A stretch of DNA of 64,000 bases from an uncultured Clostridia bacterium (lineage in GTDB: Bacteria > Bacillota > Clostridia > Christensenellales > UBA1750), in contig CANQPP010000003.1 of NCBI GenBank assembly GCA_947625765.1, positions 1-64,000 of the forward strand, written 5' to 3'. Shown here piece after piece: positions 44,335 to 52,574 of this stretch. Position numbers and translations under genes: made by a program. Numbering within the stretch: the stretch's first letter is position 1; each line of letters starts with the position of its first letter. Below the pieces are notes generated by a model. The model was not told the origin of the DNA. It made no database searches and was given only the letters and a program-made list of their open reading frames with translations.

Positions 44335-44868
44335 ATGCTCCTTCGCCAGGCTCGGCCGGAGGACGCCGCGCGCATCGCCGAGATCTACCGCCCCTATGTG
44401 GAATACACCTGCTACACCTTCGAGTACGACGCGCCGGACGCCGAGGAGTTCAAGCGCCGTATGCGGGACATACAGTCCTTCTTCCCCTTCTTCGTCCTGG
44501 AGCAGGAGGGAAATGTGCTGGGCTATGCCTACGCCCATGCCTTCCGCGAGCGCGCCGCCTTCGACTGGTGCTGCGAGACCAGCGTGTATGTGGACTGCCG
44601 CTGCCGCATGAAGGGCGTGGGGCGCGCGGTGTATTCCGCCCTGCTGGAGGCGCTTCAAAAACAGGGCTTCACCAAGGCCTATGCGGTGCTGGGCTGCCCC
44701 AACGAGCCCTCCGAGGCCTTCCACGCGGCCTTAGGCTTTACGCTGGAAGGGGAGCTGCCGGACGTGGGCTACAAGCACGACGGCTGGCACGCGACCAAGT
44801 ACATGGCAAGGATACTCAACGAGCCAAAGCGGAACATGGCGCCGCCCAGGCCCTTTCAAAGCCTTTGA
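44335..44868 (+). CDS. GNAT family N-acetyltransferase (phosphinothricin acetyltransferase-like)
   Basis: A 177-residue GNAT enzyme. The N-terminal LRQARPEDAARIAEIYRPYVEYTCYTFE is typical of the Pat/bar subgroup. Motif A contains the acetyl-CoA loop in CRCRMKGVGRAVYSALLEAL, with the usual Gly replaced in part. GCPNEPSEAFHAALGFTLEGEL and the DVGYKHDGWH motif near the end fit as well. Natural substrates are probably amino acids or methionine derivatives rather than the herbicide. The RBS AGGAAGGGAG precedes the ATG at 44335. A Nif3-like gene follows after 43 bp. Confidence 0.88.
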   Translation: MLLRQARPEDAARIAEIYRPYVEYTCYTFEYDAPDAEEFKRRMRDIQSFFPFFVLEQEGNVLGYAYAHAFRERAAFDWCCETSVYVDCRCRMKGVGRAVYSALLEALQKQGFTKAYAVLGCPNEPSEAFHAALGFTLEGELPDVGYKHDGWHATKYMARILNEPKRNMAPPRPFQSL

Positions 44869-44911
44869 AAATCTCACATAAAGACCCGTTCACGAAAGGA
44901 GACAAACACAC

Positions 44912-45706
44912 ATGAAAGCGCGGGAACTGATGGAAAAGCTGCTCGATCTATCGCCCAGAAGGATCGAGGACACCGTGGACACCTTGAAGGCGGGCGACCC
45001 GGACAAGGAGGTCCACAAGGTCGCCACCTGCTTCATCGCCTCCGTGGAGCTCATCCGCGAGGCGGCCGCGTGGGGCGCGGACCTCATCATCGCCCACGAG
45101 CCCACGTTCTACGCCCACAGGGACGACGTGGAGGATCAGCTGGACGATCCCGTGATCGCCGCCAAGAAGGCCCTCCTGCGGGAGACGGGCCTCACCGTGT
45201 ACCGCTACCACGACCACGCCCACAGCAAGCAGCCGGACGTGATCATCGACGGCGTGTTCCGCAAGCTGGGCTGGGAGGTCGAGTTCACCGGCTACGACAA
45301 GCCCGCGTACCTGAAAGTTCCCATGACGGCCCGGCAGATGGCCGCGGACTTTGAGCAGAAGCTGGGCGTCCGCCACGTGCGCGTCGCCGGCGAGCTGGAC
45401 AAGCCCGCCACGGGCATCGCGCCCATGTTCGGCTCCCCCGGCGAGGATACGCTGGAAAAGGCCCTGCGCGACCCGCGCATCCAGGTGGTGCTGGCCGGCG
45501 AGGTGAGCGAGTGGCGCGTGTGCGAGTACGCCCGCGACGCGGCCGCCCTGGGCATGAACAAGGCTGTGCTGGCCCTGGGCCACGCGGGCAGCGAGCGCGA
45601 CGGCATGGACGACTTCCGCCGCATCCTGCTGGAGCTGGACCCCGGTCTCACCGTCCGCTACTTCGACAGCGGCGAGGTGTACCGCTATCCCGGGGACAAG
45701 GCCTGA
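44912..45706 (+). CDS. Nif3-like dinuclear metal center protein
   Basis: A 264-residue protein of the NIF3/YqfO (DUF34) family. Metal-binding motifs are DLIIAHEPTFYAHRDD and YRYHDHAHS, with AGEVSEWRVCEYARDA and ALGHAGSERDGMDDF in the second half. Family members form hexameric toroids with a dinuclear centre; GTP cyclohydrolase- or Ngg1-related roles have been proposed but are unproven. It lacks the PII-like insert of YqfO. The RBS GAAAGGAG precedes it. The stop overlaps the ogt start. Confidence 0.82.
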   Translation: MKARELMEKLLDLSPRRIEDTVDTLKAGDPDKEVHKVATCFIASVELIREAAAWGADLIIAHEPTFYAHRDDVEDQLDDPVIAAKKALLRETGLTVYRYHDHAHSKQPDVIIDGVFRKLGWEVEFTGYDKPAYLKVPMTARQMAADFEQKLGVRHVRVAGELDKPATGIAPMFGSPGEDTLEKALRDPRIQVVLAGEVSEWRVCEYARDAAALGMNKAVLALGHAGSERDGMDDFRRILLELDPGLTVRYFDSGEVYRYPGDKA

Positions 45707-46182
45707 TGGAAGCGCGTTACGCCTCTGCGCTCGAAAGCCCCATCGGTCCCCTGCTCGTGCTGGCGGACGAGGACGCCTTGCTGGGCATCCACATGGCACA
45801 AACGAGCGAAGCGGAAGCTGCCCTGCCGGGGAGTGGGCTCACGCGCCGGGCAGCCTTGGAGCTTGAACAGTATTTCTTAGGGAAACGCACTTCCTTCGAC
45901 CTGCCCCTGCACCTTTGCGGCACGCCCTTTCAGGAGAAGGTCTGGCGCGCCCTAGCCGAGCTGCCCTACGGGGAAGCGACGAGCTACGCCGCCATCGCCC
46001 GCCGGATCGGCAGCCCGAAGGCCGTGCGGGCCGTGGGCGGCGCGGTGGGAAGGAACCCCTTCCTGGTGGTGCTGCCCTGCCACCGGGTGCTGGCCTCGGA
46101 CGGCCGCCTGGGCGGCTTCGCCCTGGGACTGAAAGCCAAGCGGACGCTGCTGCGGCTGGAAAACATCTCCTGGCGGGAATGA
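45706..46182 (+). CDS. ogt: Methylated-DNA--protein-cysteine methyltransferase
   Basis: A 158-residue suicide repair protein. The acceptor C125 lies in VVLPCHRVLASDG, with the helix-turn-helix segment GEATSYAAIARRIGSPKAVRAVGGAVGRNP before it and FQEKVWRAL at the start of the active domain. It transfers methyl groups from O6-methylguanine to itself. The start at ATG 45706 overlaps the nif3-like stop (TGATG). The longer upstream open frame is a shadow. A terminator follows. Confidence 0.93.
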   Translation: MEARYASALESPIGPLLVLADEDALLGIHMAQTSEAEAALPGSGLTRRAALELEQYFLGKRTSFDLPLHLCGTPFQEKVWRALAELPYGEATSYAAIARRIGSPKAVRAVGGAVGRNPFLVVLPCHRVLASDGRLGGFALGLKAKRTLLRLENISWRE

Positions 46183-46206
46183 GGCCGGCTCATACTTAAA
46201 ACCCCC

Positions 46207-46244
46207 AAGGCCCGCGCGTCCAACGCGCGGGCCTTCTTCTTCCC
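46207..46244 (+). terminator. Terminator after ogt
   Basis: AAGGCCCGCGCGT (46207-46219) pairs with ACGCGCGGGCCTT (46223-46235) and is followed by CTTCTTCCCC. Confidence 0.85.
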
Positions 46245-46325
46245 CTTCTTTCGCGGCCTTGACGGAAGGCGCGCCGCCGTGCTATGCTTCCCTTTGCTAA
46301 ATATGGAAAAAAGGGGGGCTTTGCC

Positions 46326-46706
46326 ATGCCAGACCTGTGGCAGAGCGGCATAGAAGAAGAAAGCGAGTACGCCCGGCGCATCCGGGTGACCACCACGCCT
46401 GCGCTGGAGGGGTACCGCGTCACCGCGTACTTGGGCGTCGTCTCGGCGGAAACCGTCCTTGGGACCGGCTTTTTCAGCGAGCTTGCCAGCTGGATGGCCG
46501 ACCTGTTCGGCGCAGAGAGCCGCACGCTTGCCTGGAAGATCGACCAGGCCCGGGACTCGGCCCTCAGGAAGCTGCGCGCAAAGGCGCTGGACTTAGGCGC
46601 GGACGCCGTCATCGGCACCTCCTTCGCCTATTCCTCCAACTCCCGCAGCATGGTCAGCGTGATCGTCACCGGCACCGCCGTCAACGCCGCGCCCATCCCC
46701 CGCTGA
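46326..46706 (+). CDS. YbjQ family (UPF0145) protein
   Basis: A 126-residue protein. After a short N-terminal extension come RVTTTPALEGYRVTAYLGVVSAETVLGTG and, in the second half, ARDSALRKLRAKALDLGADAVIGTSFAYS and the closing MVSVIVTGTAV. These match the YbjQ/UPF0145 pentameric family (sometimes called heavy-metal-binding; function unproven). I chose ATG 46326, which gives the best family start; the RBS region is AAAGGGGGG. It is monocistronic with a terminator behind it. Confidence 0.82.
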   Translation: MPDLWQSGIEEESEYARRIRVTTTPALEGYRVTAYLGVVSAETVLGTGFFSELASWMADLFGAESRTLAWKIDQARDSALRKLRAKALDLGADAVIGTSFAYSSNSRSMVSVIVTGTAVNAAPIPR

Positions 46707-46726
46707 CCCCCGCCCCACCTATCCTC

Positions 46727-46768
46727 CGGCCCCGGGCCTCGACCCCGGGGCCGTTCTCTATTTCTCTC
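46727..46768 (+). terminator. Terminator after the YbjQ gene
   Basis: CGGCCCCGGG (46727-46736) pairs with CCCGGGGCCG (46744-46753), then a T/C-rich tail. Confidence 0.75.
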
Positions 46769-46840
46769 CCCCCGCAACGCACTTTCCTGAAGGTCCCCCC
46801 CCGAGCGGCAACACTATGCGAGCCCTCCCGCATCAACGCA

Positions 46841-48209
46841 GCGAGCAAGCGGGTAGGCGTTTGAAAAACGCCCCGCAAGCGAGCAGGATTCGCGACGAAC
46901 GCCCCACTTTCCCTCATATCCGCCTTTTCCCAAAAATACCAACCTTTTGACAAAATCCGACATAACACAACCACGTAGCGAGCGAGCTGGCGTTTGCAAA
47001 AACGCCCCGCAAGCGAGCGGGATATACCGCGTCGCCTCTCTTTCCCCTCCTGTTCGTTCCCATTCTCTCAAGAACCGCGCTAACATCATGCCAAACCCCC
47101 GAGCCAACGCAGCGAGTGAGCGGCTGGCGTTTGCAAAACGCCCCGCAAGCGAGTGGGATTCACAACAGCCGCTCCGTTTTTCCCCAAAAATGCCATATTT
47201 TCGACATATTCCGATATTGTGCAACCGCGTAGTGAGCTATTGGCGTGTTGAAACACGCCACAAGCGAACGGAACTTGCGCTGATCATTCCCCTTTTCCCT
47301 CCTGCCCCTTCCCGCCCCACAAAGAACCGCGCCGAACTTCTACCAAACCTCAACGCCAACGCAGCGAGCAAGCGGGTAGGCGTTTGAAAAACGCCCCGCA
47401 AGCGAGCGGGATTCATGGCTAACCTCCGCTTTCCCTCATATCCGACTTCCCCAAAAATGCCGAACTTTTGACAAAATCCGACATTGCGCAGTCACGTAGT
47501 GAGCGAGTGGTGCGTTTATAAACGCGCCACAAGCGAATGGGATTTACAGCGTCCCTTTTTTCTCCTACCCGTTCCCCTCCTCCCAAGAACCGCGCCAAGA
47601 CTCTACTCCCCCTCCTGCAACGCAGTGAGCAAGCGGGCAGGCGTTTTGAAAAAACGCCCCGCAAGCGAGCGGGATTTCAGATGAAAGCCCCCGTTTTCCC
47701 CATATCCGTCTTTTTCCAAAAACGCCGAGTTTTCGACATAATCCGATATTGCGCAACCGCGCAGTGAGCGAGTGGCGTGTTTCCAAACGCGCCACAAGTG
47801 AACGGGGCTTACGACGAATGCCTCGCTTTCCCTCATATCTGTCCTTCCCTAAAAACACCAATCTTTTGACAAAATCCGACATCGCGCAGCCGTGTAGTGA
47901 GCGGGTAGGCGTTTGAAAAACGCCCCGCAAGCGAGCGGGATTCACGACGCCCCCCACTTTCCCTCATATCCGTCTTTCCCCAAAAACACCGGCCTTTTGA
48001 CAAAATCCGACATTGCGCAGCCGCGTAGTGAGCGAGTGGCGCGTTTACAAACGCGCCACAAGCGAACGGAACTTACAGCGGCGCCTCTCTTTTTCTTCCT
48101 GCCTGTTCCCATTCTCCCACGAACTGCGCTGAGATCATGCCGAACCTCCGCACCAACGCAGCGAGCAAGCGGGCAGGCGTTTGAAAAACGCCCCGCAAGC
48201 GAGCGGGAC
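46841..48209. repeat. Array of eleven hairpin modules with a ~133-bp period
   Basis: Hairpins lie near 46841, 46976, 47111, 47229, 47361, 47497, 47626, 47761, 47895, 48025 and 48161. Each has a core such as GGCGTTT-GAA-AAACGCC or GTGGCGCGTTT-AC-AAACGCGCCAC, flanked by GCGAGCAAGCGGG-like and GCAAGCGAGCGGG-like direct repeats. Two homologous spacer types occur. One carries CCTCATATCCG and TTTTGACAAAATCCGACAT; the other carries CCTGTTCCCATTCTC and AAGAACCGCGC. They mostly alternate, so the higher-order unit is ~266 bp. There is no coding potential. Confidence 0.9.
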
Positions 48210-48627
48210 TAGCAAAGGAGCCAAACAGGAGGAAAAGCCTCCGCTCATTTTTCAGCGGCAGCTCGTTTCCCCGACGACGAGAAGGGGGGATCGCCAAGGG
48301 GGGCGGCGCTCCGCCGCCCCCCTTGGCGGAGCCTCGGCGCAGCCGAGGAGTCTCCCGTACGGGGCACAAAGGCAAGCGAACCGCTCCCCCCGTCCGTGCA
48401 TCTCACGTCCCCCGTTTTCCGTCGTATCCCTTTTCCCGCGCCCGCAGGCGCGCGTCCCCGCCAAAAGTCGGAAAGCGCAGCGGAGGCGTCGTGAGCGCGC
48501 TTGCAAGCGAACAGCCGCAGCAAGCGGGACTTTTTGCGGAAGAGGAGTCGCGACTGAGTGAGCGAGAGGTGGCGTTTTTTTACAAAAAAACGCCGCCGCG
48601 AACGATACGTAGTCCGCGACGACGTGG
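48210..48627. repeat. Non-coding region with further inverted repeats and a twelfth hairpin module
   Basis: A perfect GC palindrome lies at 48293-48325 (AAGGGGGGCGGCG, then CTC, then CGCCGCCCCCCTT) and is followed by CCTCGGC-GCA-GCCGAGG. A further module is at 48551-48600: GTGAGCGAG then GGCGTTTTTTT-AC-AAAAAAACGCC (48571-48594). No gene is supported. It ends at the 3' end of tRNA-Arg. Confidence 0.75.
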
Positions 48628-48704
48628 TGGCGTGCCTTGAGGGATTCGAACCCCCGGCCTTTTGGTCCGTAGCCAAACGCTCTATCCAGCTGAGCTAAAG
48701 GCAC
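48628..48704 (-). tRNA. tRNA-Arg (anticodon ACG)
   Basis: On the minus strand the acceptor arms GTGCCTT (from 48704) and AAGGCAC pair. The D arm is GCTC...GAGC, the anticodon stem is TTTGG/CCAAA with loop CTACGGA (anticodon ACG, read as ICG), and the T arm contains GGTTCGAATCC. Discriminator G is at 48631, and CCA appears to be encoded at 48628-48630. It reads CGN arginine codons. It borders the repeat array on its 3' side. Confidence 0.95.
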
Positions 48705-48711
48705 ATACCAT

Positions 48712-48768
48712 CTGCGCTTGATTTTCAAGCGCAGAATCGATTATAACGCCGGGGGATAAAAATGTCAA
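48712..48768 (-). promoter_or_regulatory. tRNA-Arg promoter and leader hairpin
   Basis: On the minus strand a perfect TTGACA (48763-48768), a 17-bp spacer and a perfect TATAAT (48740-48745) are seen. Between the start point and the tRNA, CTGCGCTTGA and TCAAGCGCAG can form a hairpin with almost no loop (48712-48734). Confidence 0.9.
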
Positions 48769-48800
48769 GGGGTTTTATGGGTCTCAAACAAGATTCTTTT

Positions 48801-51118
48801 TTACAGGAGCAGCGACGTTTCCGGCAGGCCTTCCGTGCGGACGGTCAGGAGCGGGTGGCTCGACTCGCGGCGCAGCACGGCCAGGGCGCGACCCCGCCAG
48901 AGCGCGCAGTCGGCGGCGGCGTAGCTGTCCGTTGTGCAGGGGTCCGCGGAGCCCAGTCCCAGCAGGCGGCAGCCCTGCGTGGAGACGAACACGCGCCTTT
49001 CTCCGGGACAGAGCACGCCCTTCTCGTCGCGCAGCTCGATGTGCACATAGCGCAGCTTGGTGCCGGGCATGTTCTTGTCCTCCGCCCGCAGGACAAGGCG
49101 CGCGGGCGTGCCCGCGGTCCGAAGTGTGCAGCGGCCCAGTTCCCTGCCCTGTTCGTCCAGGGAGACCGCCTCCAGGACGCCGGGGGCATAGCTGACCGTA
49201 AAGGCGGCGCGGTGCTCCCGCACAGGCTGCTCGTCCAGCGTTTCTCCGTTTAAGACAAGGCGCACGACGCCCTCCCTTGCGTACACGGTCACAGCGGCGG
49301 GCTTTCCCTCGAAGCCGGGATAGTTCCAGCACTCCAGCAGATCCGGCCAGCCCCAGCGGGTCGTATACTCCTTCTGGCCGAAGCGGGACGGGTGCTGCAC
49401 GCCCAGGAAGGGCCGGGTGCGGTCCGTCCAGAGGAAGTCGCGGTAATGGGACTGGGGCGCTTGCGGCCGGTCAGGTCCAGGTCGCCGCAGTAGGCCAGCC
49501 GCCAGGGATAGCCGCAGGGGCTCTCCTCGCTGCCGTACCAGCTGCGGCCGATGCCCGCCTCGCCGATGTAGTCCCAAGCGGTCCAGACGAAGTCGCCGAT
49601 CAGGTAGGGATGTTTCTCGACCGCGCGCCAGTTCTCCGCGGCCTCCATGGGGAAGGACTCAGTGCCCACGAACACGCGGGACGGGAACAGGCCGTGGTCC
49701 TTCTCGTAGCGGTCCAGCAGGTAGTTGTAGCCGCAGACGTCCAGCGGGGCCAGGTAGTCCTCGGACTTCATCGCCCAGTAGTCCTTGCCCTCGCCCTCCT
49801 CCAGCGTGGACATGGTGTTGAGCGCCATCTCCTGCAGCTCGGTCTCCTCGAAGAAGCCGCAGATGGCGTTGGTCACGGGGCGGGTCCTGTCCAGCGAGCG
49901 GACCTTCTCCGCCAGCCGGGCAGACCACGCGGCCCCGTCGGACATGCCACTGCGCTCCTGCACCTCGTTGCCCGTGGACCAGAGGATCACGCAGGCGTGG
50001 CGGCGGTCGCGGCGGACCATGGCCTCCAGCTGCTGCTCCCAGGTCTCCTCGAAGTAGAGGTGCTCGTCCGCGGCGCGCTTGCCCTCGCGCCAGGCGTCGA
50101 AGGCCTCGTCCACCACGTACAGCCCCAGGGCGTCGCAGGCGCGCAGGAAGCTGGCCGAGTGCGGGTCGTGGGCGCAGCGCACGGCGTTGAAGCCGTTCTC
50201 CTTCATCAGCCGGGCCTTGCGGTATTCTGCGCCGCGATGGCTGGCCGTGCCCAGAAGGCCATTGTCGTGGTGGATGCAGCCGCCCTTGAGCTTGACCGGC
50301 TGCCCGTTGATGAGCAGGCCCTGCTCGGCGTTCACGGCCACGGTGCGCACGCCGCAGGGGACCTCCTCGGTATCCAGGACCTCGCCCTTCGGCCCCAAAA
50401 CCTCGGCGCGCAGGCGGTAGAGGTGCGGGTCTTCCGCGCTCCAGAGGCGGCAGGGGGAAAGCTGCGCCTCCGCGCAGGCCTGACCGTCTTGGGCTTCGGC
50501 TTCCATATCCAGCAGCGTCTCGTCCCCGTCTATCAGAGAAAAGCGGACGCGGCCGGCCTCGGGAGAGACCTCTGCGTTCAGCCGCAGGGAGGCGCCTTCC
50601 TCCGTCAGGGAGATCGTGTCCAGCCAGAGCCCGTCGGGCAGTATGTAGGCAGGCGCGGCGGCGGAGAGCAGCTCCACGCCCCTGTACACGCCCGCGCCCG
50701 GGTACCAGCGGGAGGCGGGCAGGGGCCCTGCGTTCACGCGCAGCTGCACGGTGTTCTCGCCCTCGTGCAGCCTTCCCGTGAGCCAGACCACAAAGGGAGA
50801 ATAGCCGCTCTTGTGCAGCGTCAACAGCTGGTTGTTGACCCGCACCTCACACAGGCGGTAAACGCCGTCGAAGTACAGGCAGCAGGGGGACGCCGCGGCC
50901 TGCGCATCCACATGGAAGCGCTTCTCGTAATAGCCCATGCCGTCGGGATAGAACGCCTCGTTGGTCCCACCGGGCGAGGCCGGGTCGGGCTCCAAGGCGA
51001 TGCGGAAATCGTGGGGCAGGTCCACGGGGCGGCCCTGCCCGCGGACGGCGCGGCGGACCCAGTCCTCGTGCCGGGCATATTCAAACAGCCAGTTCGCGTT
51101 GAAATCCTGGTGGCGCAT
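48801..51118 (-). pseudogene. Glycoside hydrolase family 2 protein, frameshifted
   Basis: ATG 51118 begins a GH2 enzyme: sugar-binding jelly roll (1-155), Ig-like domain, then the TIM barrel with acid/base E385 in LWSTGNEVQERSG and nucleophile E487 in VFVGTESFPME. After residue ~554 (DLDLTGRKR, about 49456-49463) frame is lost. The next frame continues sensibly as APQSHYRDFLWTDRTRPFLGV and ends at 48801 with a C-terminal Ig-like region. One missing base in AAGCGC would explain it. If restored, the product is ~770 residues, a beta-galactosidase/beta-glucuronidase-like enzyme with no signal peptide. It is either a recent pseudogene or a sequencing error. Confidence 0.85.
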
Positions 51119-51205
51119 AAAGAATGACCTCCTTGCAGTCGAGACCGGGCCGCGCCCGGCGCTACCCGTATGATACCGCAGAACAGGGCGGCCCGTCAAT
51201 TGAAG

Positions 51206-51258
51206 GGGAAACAAAAACCCGCCCAGGCATCGGAAAAACGCCGGAGCGGGTGGGGGTT
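51206..51258 (-). terminator. Terminator at the end of the AT-rich island
   Basis: On the minus strand ACCCGC and GCGGGT pair around an inner CCGG-rich stem, followed by TTTTTGTTT. It would end transcripts of the five-gene island before the GH2 gene. Confidence 0.6.
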
Positions 51259-51380
51259 CAGGCACGCTTATGCAAGGGAACACCCTTGTACAGAAGCGCA
51301 TCCTTTGTTCATTGAGTCAATCGACACCAAAACCTTCTGTTAATGCTTCCAGTTTACCCTTTGGAGATACATGCTCAAAA

Positions 51381-51560
51381 TTAGCCCTCTCTCCAATAGT
51401 TGCATCCATTCCTGTCGCTCGGACGGTTATATCCACCATATCCGCCATCGCAATAAACTCTGCCATTAGAATCAGTGTTGTTCCAATCTGCGTACCGACA
51501 ATCACGACAATTCCCATAGAACGTGCCCTCTGGTAGCCTGATTTCAACCATGCAAGACAT
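51381..51560 (-). CDS. Small Cys-rich protein of the AT-rich island
   Basis: A 59-residue protein starting at ATG 51560 behind AGAGGTG. Cys are at positions 3, 19, 22, 36 and 51, with NCRDCRY giving a C-x2-C knuckle and GRVYCDGGYGGYNRPSDRNGC a Gly/Tyr-rich second half. It may bind zinc or form disulfides. It is the last gene of the cluster, 15 bp after the JAMM gene. I have seen similar GRxYC...PSDRxGC small proteins in Firmicutes but know no function. Confidence 0.65.
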   Translation of the reverse strand: MSCMVEIRLPEGTFYGNCRDCRYADWNNTDSNGRVYCDGGYGGYNRPSDRNGCNYWREG

Positions 51561-51575
51561 TATTTTCACCTCTTT

Positions 51576-52001
51576 TCATACGACATTTAGTGTGTCGCTC
51601 TTTATTTTTATTGCATCCCCATTCTGCATTGCCAAATAAGATACGATCTTTTTCTCAGGCAGCACAACAATAGGGAAATACAATTTACCAATACTCGACG
51701 GCATCGCTTGCATAATTGTTGTAATGTAAGCGATGTCTCCATCCGATAAAGTATCCACCCCCCAAAAGTGCGTATGAAAAATGCCCTGGAATGTGATTCC
51801 TTTCTGTTGCCATTTTTCAATAATCCCGTTCAAAAAAGTAACATTTGGCGTATAAAAACAGCCCTTATGCACAGAACGACTTTTATCAAACACACACTCG
51901 CAAATTGTATTGTCAACACTGCCCAAAATTCCCCCAGTTTCAGGAGGTGCAGAAGGTACAGTATTTAAAATATAATCACGAGTATTTCTCAAAATATTCA
52001 T
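51576..52001 (-). CDS. JAMM/Mov34 (Prok-JAB) metallopeptidase
   Basis: A 141-residue protein with a complete JAMM motif: E21 in PPETGGILG, then H76-x-H78-x7-S86-x2-D89 in FHTHFWGVDTLSDGD. This binds zinc as in deubiquitinase-like and pro-protein JAB peptidases. It has no membrane segment or other domain. In bacteria such peptidases cut C-terminal tails from ubiquitin-like or sulfur-carrier proteins, or act in conflict systems. No E1, E2 or ubiquitin-like fold is recognisable next to it. The base composition is far more AT-rich than the flanks. Confidence 0.85.
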   Translation of the reverse strand: MNILRNTRDYILNTVPSAPPETGGILGSVDNTICECVFDKSRSVHKGCFYTPNVTFLNGIIEKWQQKGITFQGIFHTHFWGVDTLSDGDIAYITTIMQAMPSSIGKLYFPIVVLPEKKIVSYLAMQNGDAIKIKSDTLNVV

Positions 52002-52014
52002 TGCATTGTCCGTC

Positions 52015-52284
52015 TTAATTCTTCCAAAAATTCACAGCAAAAGTCCAAATTTTCACAATGGCCAAGAAGAAAAGGCGCATAAGCTCTATTACTCCGAGGA
52101 AAAACGCTGAAACTATAATTAAGGTATACCGTAGCCAGCGCTTTTGAGGTGTTTGCAGTGATATATGGAACTTGTTTTCAAGATAGGCTACGAAGTTTTT
52201 TCCCGCTTTGATCCCATATATAAGGAATGAATAGATGTATGCTGCTATCAATAGAATTAATAGAACTATGTCAAATGTACTCAT
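52015..52284 (-). CDS. Small membrane protein of the AT-rich island
   Basis: An 89-residue protein starting at ATG 52284 with GAGG upstream. It has two hydrophobic helices (about 3-24 and 51-79), separated by a polar stretch (GKNFVAYLENKFHISLQTPQ), and an aromatic C-terminus (KIWTFAVNFWKN). It is not recognised. It lies 13 bp upstream of the JAMM gene on the same strand, so it is likely co-expressed. Confidence 0.6.
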   Translation of the reverse strand: MSTFDIVLLILLIAAYIYSFLIYGIKAGKNFVAYLENKFHISLQTPQKRWLRYTLIIVSAFFLGVIELMRLFFLAIVKIWTFAVNFWKN

Positions 52285-52334
52285 CGATGTAAACCTCACA
52301 TTTCTTTTTTTCGTTCAAGCCTGCATTTTATCCG

Positions 52335-52559
52335 TTAATAACGCCATTCACCAGAATGATCCATATATTGCTCCCCCGGTTTGCGCCATCCACCGGCTTC
52401 GTCAACATACTCGTCATTCGGGCCTCTCCATGCTCCAGTAATATCGACATAGTCGTCATCTGGAGTCCTCCACCCGCCCGCAGAATCTACATAATCCTCA
52501 TCAGGCATGCGCCACGCGCCTGAAGCGTCCATGTACTGTTGCTTTTTCCATCTTGGCAT
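52335..52559 (-). CDS. Protein made of 11-residue W-R-x-P...Y-x-D repeats
   Basis: A 74-residue protein. After MPRWKKQQ it consists of about five and a half tandem 11-residue units of the form Y-x-D-x-x-G-x-W-R-x-P, for example YVDSAGGWRTP and YVDEAGGWRKP, ending GEWRY. It is acidic, with no Cys and no membrane segment. The RBS AAGGAGG precedes ATG 52559. Such strict periodicity suggests a repetitive beta structure or a multivalent binding or modification substrate. It is unnamed. Confidence 0.7.
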   Translation of the reverse strand: MPRWKKQQYMDASGAWRMPDEDYVDSAGGWRTPDDDYVDITGAWRGPNDEYVDEAGGWRKPGEQYMDHSGEWRY

Positions 52560-52574
52560 TATGCATGTTCCTCC

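Noticed and set aside
46841-48209. CRISPR array
   Set aside because: The spacing is regular, but the supposed repeats vary, the intervals are homologous to each other rather than unique, the units are too long, and no cas gene is present.
48628-51118. Prophage or integrative element inserted at tRNA-Arg
   Set aside because: No integrase, no duplicated tRNA 3' end and no phage genes are visible on either side.
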